In this document: one piece after another, positions 12,521 through 23,198 of the stretch
Layout: each line of letters starts with the position of its first letter
Position numbering within the stretch: the stretch's first letter is position 1
Assembly (NCBI GenBank): GCA_019155205.2
Contig: JAHNZQ020000308.1
Coordinates: 943,382-1,007,381 of the forward strand
DNA length: 64,000 bases
Direction: 5' to 3'
Origin: Gracilaria vermiculophylla
Lineage: Eukaryota; Rhodophyta; Florideophyceae; Gracilariales; Gracilariaceae
The notes under the pieces: model-generated
Databases searched by the model: none
Seen by the model: the letters and a program-made list of their open reading frames with translations, nothing else
What the model was told of the DNA's origin: nothing
Made by a program: the position numbers and the translations under genes

Positions 12521-13151
12521 CTCACGCTCGTGGGAGAGCAATAGGCCCTTGCCCTCAAGTACTCCTCATCTCAGGGAACACCGTCTAGGACGAGGACACC
12601 CTTGTCTCCTACTTCGTATGCCTCGGCAGGATCTTTCAAGAGTGTCCGATTTGCAAACCCTGAAGGCTACCCACCACCTTGCAGGATTTGCTTGTCTCCA
12701 GAGCCAGTACACTATACTTCTCTTACCCTGGCAGTGAGGTCCGCCCTCTTGCAGGAACAGAGGAGAACTTCCAGTACCTGAAGAACATACCAACGGAGAG
12801 TGGAAGTTATCGAACCGCATATCGTGAAATCCATTAACCTCAAGGAATCTACGGTTACCGTGCTTTACTGGGAATGAAGCCTATTCCACTGTCACTTGCA
12901 CCCGTAACACAGCTGCCAGTAGCGAAGCCGGTTGCAACTCAGGGGAACACATCGCATCTCGATTCATAACCGCAGAAGCCGTCCTCTACTGGAACTCAGT
13001 CCCTCTCCAACCAGGAAACCGCTCAAAGCCACTCGTAGAGGCTCCGCATGGCTCCTTACCATCGAGCCACAGCTCCACGGAGGTTGCCTTTTGGAAAGAG
13101 AGAGAAGCAGTCTGCTCCGTCGAGGCAGAACCGGCGGGCCCCCCAATCCTA

Positions 13152-13370
13152 TTGGACCCATTCTACGCCTTTGAGGATTCTGTCTACACGCTCCGCCGTG
13201 AGAATTACAAAGTGATCGCCTCTATCGGATGTTCACCGCAGGCCTCCATCACGGTGCGCGTTGTCCTCGATACTGGGGCTGGCCCCAATCTGGTGCTCGC
13301 CGACGTGCTCCCGCCGTCGGCTCTCGGCTCTTTGAGGATTTGCAAGCTCCCTACGCTGCGCGATGCGTGA
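13152..13370 (+). pseudogene. gypsy aspartic protease, copy 1
   Basis: The frame contains VVLDTGAGPNLV, the retropepsin active-site signature with its DTG intact, followed by a short strand-rich segment (SALGSLRICKLP). In copy 2 the equivalent site reads LDKDFGLNLV and has lost DTG. The domain sits between gag and reverse transcriptase as expected. Confidence 0.8.
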
Positions 13371-14222
13371 CGTCGAGCATAAAATATCCCCAGATCGATA
13401 CCCCTTTATCTCCGAACAGGCTCCTTACTGTTGAAGGTGTGGTCCCTCGTGGCAACCAATATGCTAGCACAATGCACATTGGGCACTTCCTTTGTGGATC
13501 GGTATGTACGGGCAATCTACCCCCGCCTGGTGGAAATGGCCTTTCACGACGCCACCCCTGTAAGTATTGTGTTCGCATCTCCAGGACCGGACGCCAACGC
13601 GGGTCACGTGGGTAATCTTCCTAAGAAGACGCAGTCGAATACGCTCCGGGTGGTGAAGAGCATCGAAATACCCGCGAGGAGTCAGGCCAAGGTTTAGGGG
13701 CAGACCTGTGCATCTGGCCTTTCATTCCCACAGGGGAGTTCACAACTGACAACGAAGCAGCACTCCATGATAGCGAACGGTGTTATGGAAATAATACCGA
13801 ACATCCCCTTCAGTTTTGTGCCCGGCAACCTGGAGAAGTCGCCGTTTCGGCTCTAGAATGGAATTGTGGTCAGACTGGAACTACCCACCCCTGCATGACT
13901 GGCTCATCTTCCTCGTGTGGAAGACCTTATAAGATGCGATGCAAATGCCACCATAGAGGCTGAAGTGACTTCAACGGCTTCAGAGGAAGAGAATCCTGCC
14001 ACCGGGCAGGAGAAGCTCCAAATAGGCGAATAATTCGAAGAGTATCGCCGTAGGATAGTGGAGATGCTATCTGCCTTTGAGGACATGTGGTCTGGTCACC
14101 TGGGTCAGGTCAGCCCTGCCAAGCACAGGATTCAGCTCACACCTGATGCGAAACCTGTACATTGACTCCCCAAGAAGGCCGGACCACATGCGTCCGATTT
14201 CGAACGCGATGAGACCCACCGG

Positions 14223-15443
14223 ATGCTAGAGAAGGGCGTTATCATGCCTTTTAATTTCGAACGAGTCTTCCAAGTGGTGTTTGTGAATAAGAAAGATGGC
14301 TCCTTGAGGTTCTCCATTTACAAAAGATGCCTCAATAAGGTGACGTTGCACGATTCGTACCAGATACTCCGTATGGATGAATTTATTAACTCCATAATTG
14401 ATGCGTCCATTTTCTCCACGCTGGATGCCAACAATGGCTACTGGCAGATTAAGATGGACGACGCCAATAAAGATAAGACAACTTTCACCTCGCACTGTTG
14501 GACTTTCAGATTCCTAAGGAAGCTATTTGGATTGAAGAATGCACCCGCTACGTTCCAAAGAGCGGCGGTCATAGTCCTGTCGAAGGTAAAGTGGCATAAC
14601 GCCGTGGTGTATATTGATTATTTCATCATGTACTCCCCCAGCATGGAGGAGCACTTCATGCATTTGAAGCACGGAATCTAACTCGTAAAGGATGCTGGAC
14701 TCACGTTGAAGCTGGAGAAAAGTTTTTCTTTTCACGTCCTTGGCGGATTACCTGGTGCGCGTTGTGCTCCCGGGCCACCTACAGGTTTCCACAAAAACTC
14801 AGAAGGCCATCAGAAAAGCTCACCCTCACACAAACCAGACGGACTCTGCTCCTTTTTGGGGTTCTGTAATGTCTTCCGGAGGTCTGTCCCTAATTTCTCC
14901 CGTATCGCGGTGCCACTGAATCGCCTCTTGAAAAAAGACAAGCCGACGCAATTGGCTATGTTGACGGACGAGGAGTTTGTACCGTTTATCACCCTAAAGA
15001 GGAGACTAATAGAGCCACCAATCTTGGTACTTCCGAAAGGGCACGATTAGATGGTGTTGGAAACTGAGACCTGTAAATACCAGGTCAGATGTGCCCTCCT
15101 ACAGAATCAACCTTAAGATGGACTTAAACCCATCGGATATTGGAGTCGCAGCCTCATGCTTACGGAACGGAACTACTACACCTCTTAGCGCGAATGTCTC
15201 ACCATCGTATGGGCGGTTTTGCTTCTACGCCCATACCTGGAAACCGCGCGTTTCACCTGGAGGACGGACCACGCACCAGGAAAGTGGATACTGTCTTTGA
15301 CGGATGCTTCCAGCCACTTGGAAAGGTCTACGCTACGCATCCTGGAGTTCGAGTTGGACATCGTCCACTGTCCTGGCATAAAACACCAAGAAGCGGACGC
15401 GCTCTCGCGAATCTCCACCGAGTCGAGGACAGAACAACTGTAA
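14223..15443 (+). pseudogene. gypsy reverse transcriptase and RNase H, copy 1
   Basis: Residues NKKDGSLRFSIYKRCLNKVT, FSTLDANNGYWQIKMD, TFTSHCWTFRF and FGLKNAPATFQR are the fingers and palm of a Ty3/gypsy RT. The catalytic box reads YIDYF where YIDD is required, so the second metal-binding aspartate is gone. After two frame changes an RNase H follows: TDHAPGKW, LTDASSHLER, then the tether PGIKHQEADALSRIS before integrase. The chain is cut by frameshifts near 14.7 and 15.1 kb. In life it copied the element RNA into DNA. Confidence 0.85.
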
Positions 15444-15645
15444 AAGACGTCTTCCCGTGTCTGGTCGTCCAGGACGCCGACGGGAAAGAAGGATCCGATG
15501 GAGAATGCTTGGAATGCTGTGAACCTGGAGGAAAGTACAGTGGTCTCCCTGAGGTGATGGGTGTTGTTGAAGAGGAGAACGAAGTTCTCCCCAGCACCAT
15601 AGCGAAGTTCCTGAAGGAGCACAGTACGAATGCGTACAGCAAGGA

Positions 15646-16543
15646 GTGCCTGGCCACTGTGGGGAGTATAACTTCATCATTCGATGTCGGCCGGGACGGC
15701 GTACTTGTACGCTTAGCTCTCCTGGATGGAGCTCTCCAAAAAATGGTCCCGACGATACTAAGGGCGAGAGTGCTGTACCTCTCGCACTATCCTCGCTTCG
15801 CCGGGCACCCCGGTGGATTGCGTATGTATTTCACCATGCGGCGGGAGCTCTATTGGCCGAACATGGCTAGTGACGCCTTCCCAACTGTGGCGAATTGCTG
15901 TTCCTGCACCGCCATTGGGGGGAATATATGGAGAAAATGGACGCCGCTCACTCTGTTCCCGCCTTCAGGATCTTTGTAGTTTGTAGACAGGGACATTTAG
16001 GGCCCTCTCCCCAAGATTGAGCGAGGGTACCGATTTATTCTTATGATTACCGATATTTTCTCGAATATCACGCGCGCCAATACCCTCTAGAGCACCACTT
16101 CAGCAAGTAATTGCCGACGCCTTTCTGAAGCATTGGGATTACCCATATGGGATATCGTTGTACCTCCTCACGGACAATGGCCCCCAGCTCGCGGCGAAGC
16201 TTTTCAGTGCCATCTCCTGAATACTAGAGATGACACAGTTGTTTACAACTGCCTAACACCCTCAGACCAACGTACAAGCGGAGAGTTTCAACAAGACCAT
16301 CGCCTCAAGGCTGAAGCACTAGGTCGCGAACCTCCAGAAGAATTAGGACGCATGTGTGGGCCCCATCACGTATGCATACAATCTGCAGGTGTACGGCTCC
16401 ACGAGGACCACTTCTTTCAATCTGGTGCTCTCGCGCATTTCGCCAAATTCCGTCATTGCGGCACGCGCGACGGCGCACCCGGCGGATGGGCCACAGGCGC
16501 CAACAGTGGCTTAAGCAAAAAGCTCCTTCCTAAGGCGGTATGA
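15646..16543 (+). pseudogene. gypsy integrase, copy 1
   Basis: The zinc-binding HHCC part is visible in the frame 15140-15979: LSHYPRFAGHPGGLRMYF, RRELYWPNM and NCCSCT supply the two histidines and two cysteines. The core is frameshifted; near 16.16 kb the third frame reads LTDNGPQLAAKLF, holding the second catalytic aspartate. Copy 2 has the same order. It is broken by stops and shifts and is not functional. Confidence 0.75.
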
Positions 16544-16755
16544 GAACGCACTCTCCCTCGCAAAAGAAGAGACTCAAGACCCCGCAGAGGAGATATAAAC
16601 AGGACTTTGACCGGAAGATGAAAGAAGACCCTCCCCTGAAGGACGGCGAGGAGGACTTCCTCGACAAACCTGGGGAGCCATCCGATGAACAGCCGGACGT
16701 CCCGCACAAGTTAGCGCCGAACACCTCAGGGCCTTAAAAAGTCCTGGCCACCTAT

Positions 16756-17165
16756 ATGAATACTGTCGCCATCGAGGTAAACGGGCTCAGACAAGTCGTC
16801 TCCCGCGATAGGGTGACGAACGTCCCGACACCCGGCCCCTCAGGAATGCCCGCCACCCCACCTCAGAGACCACGCGCGGAACTTCCTCATCCGACCACCT
16901 CAGAGGGAACGGTACCACTGGATACTGGGGACAGCATCACCGCTATTAGTGAACCATTGCTGGAGGCTCCAGATGCCAATATGACTTCTGGAGGTAATAT
17001 CCTCTACGTGGTGGACCACATCGTCTCCCACCGAAAAACACGTGCAAAAATACGGTACAACGTCCGCTGGTGTGAGTACTCTTCAAAGGACGACACGTAA
17101 GAACCTCCGAAATACATTCCAGAGAACGTCCTCAGAAGATACCACGCCTATCTGATACGGAAACG
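16756..17165 (+). pseudogene. Integrase tail with chromodomain, copy 1
   Basis: The 114-codon frame ends in YVVDHIVSHRKTRAKIRYNVRW, then CEYSSKDDT, a stop (TAA) where chromodomains have tryptophan, and EPPKYIPENVLRRYH in the same frame. This is the chromo fold: two aromatic cage positions (YVVD, RW), the D-T-W-E-P segment with W replaced by a stop, and a C-terminal helix. It places the element among chromoviruses, whose integrases use the chromodomain to read histone marks. Confidence 0.8.
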
Positions 17166-17441
17166 CCTCTCCACATAGGCGCTTCCGTTCAAGGGGGAGG
17201 GGGTCCCAAACAGGTGTTGTTTTTCGGCTCCACTGTCTACTCTCTCATCTGAAGTGCTGATTTTCGCCTCCAGGACGCCATTGTTCGCTTTTCGCACGCT
17301 TCCGCGGCGGCAATTCGTGTCGGTGAGCACGCGGGCACGGCCCACTCGTATTACAACTACCGTTTAACGGGTCTTATGCTCCAACTGAAGGTTTTTTATT
17401 CCGCCGTTACTGGGAACTAAGTCCCATCGTTCGGGGATTTT

Positions 17442-19535
17442 TCACGTACAGGTCACCGAATCTCGTGGTATACTCCACTTCGAGGCGAGCTTAGCCGTGA
17501 GCGCGCGGCTCTCGAAGAACTCCGACAGGCTTTCCGTGATGGCCGCCATCGAGGCTCGGTCCGCCCAGGCCTAGTGGAGTTCTAAGGTCCAGTCCCGCGC
17601 TTTGCGCAGAGCCTCCATACGAGAAGCTGGAGCAGGAGAGCCCGTCACCAGGCACGCCTGCACTACCTTCTGGAAGGCAGCACCCAGAGCCCCAGAGGGA
17701 AATCCATTGGACCGTGCACCCGAATCGCCCACCTCCGTTGACGGAGCAACAACCGACACGGAAAGAGCCGCGTACGGCGGACAAGCAGGGGCAGCGGTTT
17801 CTTCAAGGAATTCCGCAAACACCGCGGTGGAGGTCGGAAGAGCAAAGGACAGAGTTGGTAACACCGGAGGTGACTGCGGTGCGGGAAATGGAACGCTCGG
17901 CAGGCGAGGCTGAAAAACAGGCGCAGGGACGCTCCACAGTCCAGGTTGCACACCCGGCACCGAAGCTACAGGTACAGGAACAATCTCGTCCTTATCCATA
18001 TGAGACACTGCGGCTACCACTGCGGGAGCATCCGGCATTGCGGCGGGCCGCGGCGATATAACCGCAGGAGGCGCATCCGTATCCTAGGACGGAGCCAGTA
18101 ACTGAGAGGGCGTATGATGCACCAGGATTTCTATCAAGATGTCAAAGTCGGGCACTCGGACCCATGGCACCTGAGGGGCCCGATAAAACACTAGACGGGG
18201 AAAGACCGGATAGGCTCGCCTTTAATCGTCTCCATTGGGACTGTTAACGATGGGGTGTAACTTATCTTCGCCGTATTCATACCGAAGAAAACCTGGCGTG
18301 TCGTTCCACGCCACCTCCAGGTTGCAATCCAGCAGCATTACCGCCTCGGACTCGCTCCGCGCAATGCTCTTGATCAAATTCTTAATGCCAGAAGTGCGCA
18401 GGACCCGGATAATTGACTCCGACACCGGGAGCAAACGTCCGGCAGTCGGCTGATACGAAACATCCCGGTAGAGGCGGCCGTCTTGGCACCGAGTATAGGA
18501 AGTGACGTCTTCGTCCCTTGTATGGAGATACGCCATCAGGGGGCCGACCGCGAACTCCGTCGAGGCCATCAACATGACGACAAGCCTTAGGGAGTCATGG
18601 GGATCTCGAACCTCCGAGGTGTGGTACCCGAAGATGAGGGGCGTCGCCACGCAGAGGTGCATAGATACTCAGTGGTCCCTCCAAGAGTCGTTCCCCTTGA
18701 GGTAGTACTTCGGACGTTTCAAGGAAGGTATGTCGTGGAATTTCGTGTTATGCCAACCATAGGAGTATCCGAAGGCGGTACGTACTCGAGTCTCATCCGC
18801 AGGGTGCCTCCTGCAACGTTTTTGTTTGAACCAGTAGAGGCGATCGTATGGGGGATCGAAGGGTAACACCGCGAGGGCCGAGTGTCCATAGGCAATGCTT
18901 TAGGGTCGCCCCGCTCTTTGGTGCGAGCTTTCCTTGTGAAGGATTACCTAGAGTCGTGCCTGCACCCCACGTTCCTCGGCGCACCTGAGATAAGGAGTAT
19001 CGCACGATTCCATCGTGGTTGGAGCGTTATCACTGTGCACCAGAATGTAGAGCCAGTGAGCGCGATAGGGGTCCACTCGGTTCCGCTTCTGGTCGTTACA
19101 AACAACCTCCGGTACGGCGCGGAATCGCATCGCCTGGAAGTACGGTTCGAAATAGTAGATGTAGTCCTCCATGGGACATAGGAGACTAACGCGCCTGTCG
19201 TGCAACGGAACGAAGACCCACGTGGCGCGATGGTCAACCTGCTACCCTGGACACAACGGTGCACCGTTTGAGGTGTGGTGTACCTCAGGATAGGATGGAG
19301 ATCTGGGCGCAGAAGTTGGGGAAGACATGCCGAAGGTGCAGGTAGTTGGACGGATGGCGACCGAACGTGTCATAGGAGCTATGAAGAGTGATCTGACGCC
19401 ACTTGAGGAGCGGCCCGCAATAATACGCCCGACCGGGGAGGGAGCCGCGTCAAGGCGCCATCGTGGAATTCGTGGAGAGGACGGACTAACGGAGGCAGGC
19501 GAGGTATGGAGCACCATAGCGAGGCGTAAGTTCAT
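17442..19535 (-). pseudogene. Antisense additional ORF of the gypsy element, copy 1
   Basis: Starting from ATG at 19535 and ending at TGA 17442-17444, one minus-strand frame of 697 codons runs opposite to gag-pol between chromodomain and 3' LTR. It is interrupted only by stop codons (at 19242, 18948, about 18900, 18669, 18222, about 18083 and 17571), with no net frameshift. The second copy at 62752-63681 reads the same protein from the same start: MED/VENYIY, FQAMRFRAVPEV, NDQKRNRV, YRAHWL, CDTPYLRC, HQRAGRP, FDPPY, AFGYSYGWH and WRDH are shared. Some copy-1 stops are coding in copy 2 (R at 18948, G at 18900, L at 18669). The C-terminal 200 residues are proline/alanine-rich. I see no signal peptide, membrane segment or known domain. 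It is not recognised; comparable antisense ORFs downstream of pol are known from some plant gypsy elements. Confidence 0.75.
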
Positions 19536-19578
19536 ATTCAATGGAGGCTGACGGGGGCGCAGACGACAAGATTATGAG

Positions 19579-20133
19579 ATGATGCACCTTCAAGAAGACG
19601 GAATGAGCGGACGCGATGAGTCTGTTGTTCACGAAAAGGAAATCCTCAAAGGAATCAGATCATCTAGTGCCATATGGGAGTCAGATAACGGTTCGGTCGG
19701 ACCCCTGCCCAGGACGCGGATGTCGAACGCTGTGCCGCTCACGAGATGCTTGAGTGCGCGAAACCTCACACCTCCTACTGGCGCGGCAACACCTACGGGT
19801 CACGCTAAGAAGGAGGAGACGCAGCCAGGTCAAAGAGGACCAACGGCCCGCAAACAGCGCAAGGGATACAACACGGGCCTGAGGTTACACGCCGCGCAGA
19901 AGTTTGGAAGTATGAAGGAACGCCTGACGGAGAGAATATGTCACATCGCCGGAGGCCGCACTTGCCTCAACACCGATAGGAGCCACCCAGGGATCGAACT
20001 ATTGAAAGATGCACCTCGAGGACGTGGTGCAACTAAAGAAAGGGGGTATGTAGTAGAGTGGCTCCTAAGGAAAATGGTGGTGTGGCGTTATAGCGTGATA
20101 TTCCTAAGGAGGGCCCCGTATTTTATTAACTGA
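19579..20133 (+). pseudogene. Small sense ORF between antisense ORF and 3' LTR
   Basis: ATG at 19579 starts 184 codons that run through the polypurine tract and end inside the LTR. Its start lies 43 bases from the divergent antisense ORF start. A minus-strand counterpart in the inverted copy (62585 downward) shows the same spacing of residues: LKDAPRGRGATKERGYVV here and WKYAPRRRGEIQKTGYKV there. It is basic, has no recognised domain, and could be partly a shadow of constrained promoter or PPT sequence. Coding capacity is uncertain. Confidence 0.4.
20035..20046 (+). promoter_or_regulatory. Polypurine tract, plus-strand DNA primer
   Basis: AAAGAAAGGGGG ends two bases before the LTR start TGTAGTAG. 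That is the standard position for the primer of second-strand synthesis and marks the LTR at 20049 as a 3' LTR in plus orientation. Confidence 0.75.
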
Positions 20134-20602
20134 GCCATGCGGTGCATAATTCGGCCGGCGCGCGCTACAGTTTCCTTAAGAGACGGTAGAATCTATAATT
20201 ATTTTAGTTAATTTATGCAGGTAATTACTATAGTAGAGAGACCGGCCGAGGCGGGCTCCCGACTTGATACTTAATCTGCCAGTTGAGCTCCACCTCTGGG
20301 AAAGTGAAGACAAGCACCCTTGAGTCTTCATCTACTTTTCGGGTTGGAGACTCTAGTCGATCATCTTCAGGTTTCCAAGCCGCCGATCCGCAAGTCACCT
20401 CATAGCAGCGTCCGTAGGTGCATTCTCCGCTTAGTGAACCTCCCCCAACTCTTGATGTTTGCGTATCCCTTTTAAGAACTTCCCCGGGTCGCGACAGTGA
20501 ATACCGGAGACTACCTTTAGGAACACGCACCTTTGGAGTCAATAAAAGCTCCTCAAAGACGTTGTGCTCTAATACCACTGATGGAGAACTGACAGTACCA
20601 CA
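20049..20602 (+). repeat. 3' LTR of gypsy copy 1 (554 bp)
   Basis: It begins TGTAGTAG and ends GTACCACA, short inverted termini shared by all family members. It aligns along its length with LTRs at 22233, 61704 and 63682 (blocks GAGGCGGGCTCCCG, GTTGAGCTCCACCTCTGG and CACCCTTGAGTCTTC). AATAAA lies at 20541-20546. Flanking pentamers differ, as for one end of a full element. Confidence 0.85.
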
Positions 20603-21397
20603 AAACTCCAAGAAGGTAACCGCGTGCTCAAAAAAGGTGGGTAGATCTTGACACGTCTGATAAGTCCAGCTTATTGGTTTTGGCTCAAAAGAAAGAAAAC
20701 CACCTGTTGATGTATCGAGTCTACAAGAGATAGCTAAAAATTATGACTGTGAAGAATGCATACCCGATATAATGAAATGAAGAATGCGATAATTCACTAG
20801 GCTGCAATCCTCAACCCACCGCTGTGAGCTCTGCATAGGTCGAGAAGTCTGTAAAAAGTAGCTGTGAACGCGTCAGCAACTCAACTAAAATCCTGCCTCA
20901 AACAAGAGCCGAAAAATCGAAGCAAACTACCAATTGTATATTGGGGCAGAGCGCAAACCCACTTGAAACAGTACAATAAAGTCACGAAAAAGGAAGGCCT
21001 TGCAGTGATGTAGAGCACGCTGATGCTCAAAACCCACCTGCATGGAGTCACGCTCTCCCTAAAGGCAGAAGAAGATCCAATAAGCTGGATTCTTGGCCTT
21101 GCGAATGTTTCGAAATTGCTGGCTAGGTAGAGATTACACGTGTCAGAGATGGACTATGAAGCTTATTACCGACCGGAAAGCAAGCAAAACGTGGGGGAAG
21201 GGCTATGGAGATTGCCATCCATGGAGGCAAAGAAGGAATAGACAGATGTCACAATACCATGTTTCATGGTATAACTAGGTAGAAATGACCACGTCAATTC
21301 GGCCTGATATCGCAGACGAGCCTTAGGGAATAAACAAAATGGTGAAAACAGAACTGTGACTTTATTTCGGTGGCAATAGACCTCTCAAAGCCGATGA
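20603..21397. other. No supported gene
   Basis: No frame or repeat is recognised between the LTR end and the next integrase fragment. The sequence may be the 5' part of that older gypsy element. Confidence 0.4.
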
Positions 21398-22200
21398 TTG
21401 AAGAAAGTTCCTGTAAAAACCGGTGACAGATTGGTACCGCAGGGAGGTACTCTCATCAGTAGTCTAGAAAAAGAACCAGTTTTGGGATATAAACGCGAGA
21501 GGTGCTTTGTGCGAATATTTACCCCTGATAATATGCACAAAAAGCTGATCTCGGACTCACTGCACCGATGGATACTGTATCTATCACTTTTTTCCATGCT
21601 TTTGGGCTCTTAGATAGTTCAGGCATGTCTCTGTCTCTACGACAGAAGTTCTTCTGGCCTCTCTTGCCTCGCAAAGTATATAAATTTGTGTCCAATTGCT
21701 CGTATCTCGTCAAGAAACGAGGCGAAGTGCTGAGAAAGAGGAAGTACCTGACGCTCTTCCATGCAGCCGTCGCATTTAGTTTTGTAGCCATCAGCCTCCT
21801 GAGACCGCATCCAAGACCTTACGAAGGGTCCGAAAACGTGCTACCCATCGGCGGAAGATTTTAAAAGCTGAACCGAGCTATTTCACTTCAGAACAGAACA
21901 TAGACACTTCTAACGAAGGAACTCTGCACTTCTCGGGCCTATCAACATGAGACAGTACTGTACCCCCTCACGGACTATGGGTCCCGTCTGGTGTCTGAGG
22001 TCTTTGAGCTCATGTTTGTCCAATGGTGTTGCCAGCATTCCTGCACGGCTGCAAAATATTCCCAAATCAATTGGAAAGTAAAACAGATCAAGAATCTTCT
22101 AATAGTGTGGTTCCAGCCTAATAAACCAGGCCACAAACCACTTTGACAGACTGCTCATAATACGCTGTTGACGTATCTCTACTGCTTAAATGTCAATTGA
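21398..22200 (+). pseudogene. Integrase fragment of a second, older gypsy lineage
   Basis: The frame 21568-21864 reads FHAFGLLDSSGM, SLRQKFFWPLL, VYKFVSNCSYLVKKRG and PYEGSENVLPIGGRF. These match the zinc-binding region and the start of the DDE core of Ty3/gypsy integrases. The last zinc cysteine is replaced (CSYL for CSYC). After a shift, LTDYGSRLVSEVFEL supplies the region of the second aspartate. It differs clearly from the integrase of copies 1 and 2, so it is another family. It ends 30 bases before the LTR at 22233, which may have inserted into it. Confidence 0.65.
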
Positions 22201-22232
22201 TAGACAGAAAAAACACCATTCGGCTTGGTTCT

Positions 22233-22787
22233 TGTCGTATAGTGGATCCTACGATGATATTATCTTGTGGCTTTACGACGGGATATTCCTAAGAAACGTT
22301 CGTATTTGATTGACTGATTCTTGTGGCGCATTATCCAGCCCATATGTGCTATAGCACTCTTGAGGAATTGTAGAATTTAGATTTCTTCTCGGTAATTGGA
22401 GCAGGTAATTATTACGATAGTAGTACCTGTCGATGCAGGCTCCCGGCACGGTAATTGATCTGGGGATTGCGTTCCATCTCTTGGGGAAGGAATACAAGTA
22501 CCCTTGAGTCTTTTCCTACTTTTTCTGGTTGGAGACTCTTGTCCAACGCCATCAGGTTTCTAAACCGCAGATCCCCATGTTGTCTCATAGCAGCGCCCAT
22601 AGATGCATTGTCCGCCCAATGAGCGCCCTTCCCCGACGGGTGTCTGCGGACCGCCTTTCAGGAATCCCCCGGCTCGTGACCGTGACTATCGAAGACCACC
22701 TTTAGGAACCCGTGCCTTTAGAGTTACTAAAAATCCCTAACGCACGTTGTGCGCTACCACCTCAAAAGTAAAACGGAACGTATACCA
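22233..22787 (+). repeat. 5' LTR of gypsy copy 2 (555 bp)
   Basis: The LTR starts TGTCGTATAGTGG and ends near GTATACCA, aligning with the 20049 LTR throughout but considerably diverged. The pentamers before and after (GTTCT, ACTGG) differ, so it is not a solo LTR. Bases 22790-22806 (TGGTCCTCCGACTTAG) lie where a tRNA primer-binding site is expected; I could not match them to a tRNA. Confidence 0.8.
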
Positions 22788-23198
22788 ACTGGTCCTCCGA
22801 CTTAGAAGGTCCGTTTCCTAAATAAATCACAAGAGTCGCGACAGAGAAGTGTTATTAGTTACCAATGATCAGAACCTAACAGTGGAATTTTTTTTAAGGA
22901 AATTCGGAAGTAGAATTATTCTTTAAAAGGATTGGGAAGCGGAAAGAAATCACCCCCGACCTACTCCTATATGGACCACTCGGAGCCCCCATTGGAAGTT
23001 CCTTACAGAACGCTGAAGCAACTACCTCCGTTGGTGTGCGCAGTACCCGCAGCGCTTCCCAGGATATGGCCGTCAGACTGGAGGACTCTGACAATCTTCT
23101 TAAAAATCCTGGCCCCTATTTAAAGCATTTCAAGAATCACTGAAGGAGAAGGAACGATCGGAAACTAGCGGAAAAACACGTAAAACTTCCGAATAACG

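Larger units (their letters stand above)
10936..20602 (+). mobile_element. Ty3/gypsy chromovirus copy 1, gag-pol-chromodomain-antisense ORF-PPT-3' LTR
   Basis: Domains run in gypsy order on the plus strand: gag, retropepsin, reverse transcriptase, RNase H, integrase, chromodomain. They are followed by a long antisense frame, a short sense frame, a polypurine tract and an LTR. The bases on either side of that LTR differ (GGGTA and AAACT), as expected for a 3' LTR still joined to its element and not for a solo LTR. No 5' LTR is seen before the gag, so the left end is truncated or decayed; homology with copy 2 starts near 11025. Stops and frameshifts in gag-pol make it non-coding. The assignment of the LTR to this gag-pol family rests on copy 2, where the same LTR lies directly before gag. 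Confidence 0.75.
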
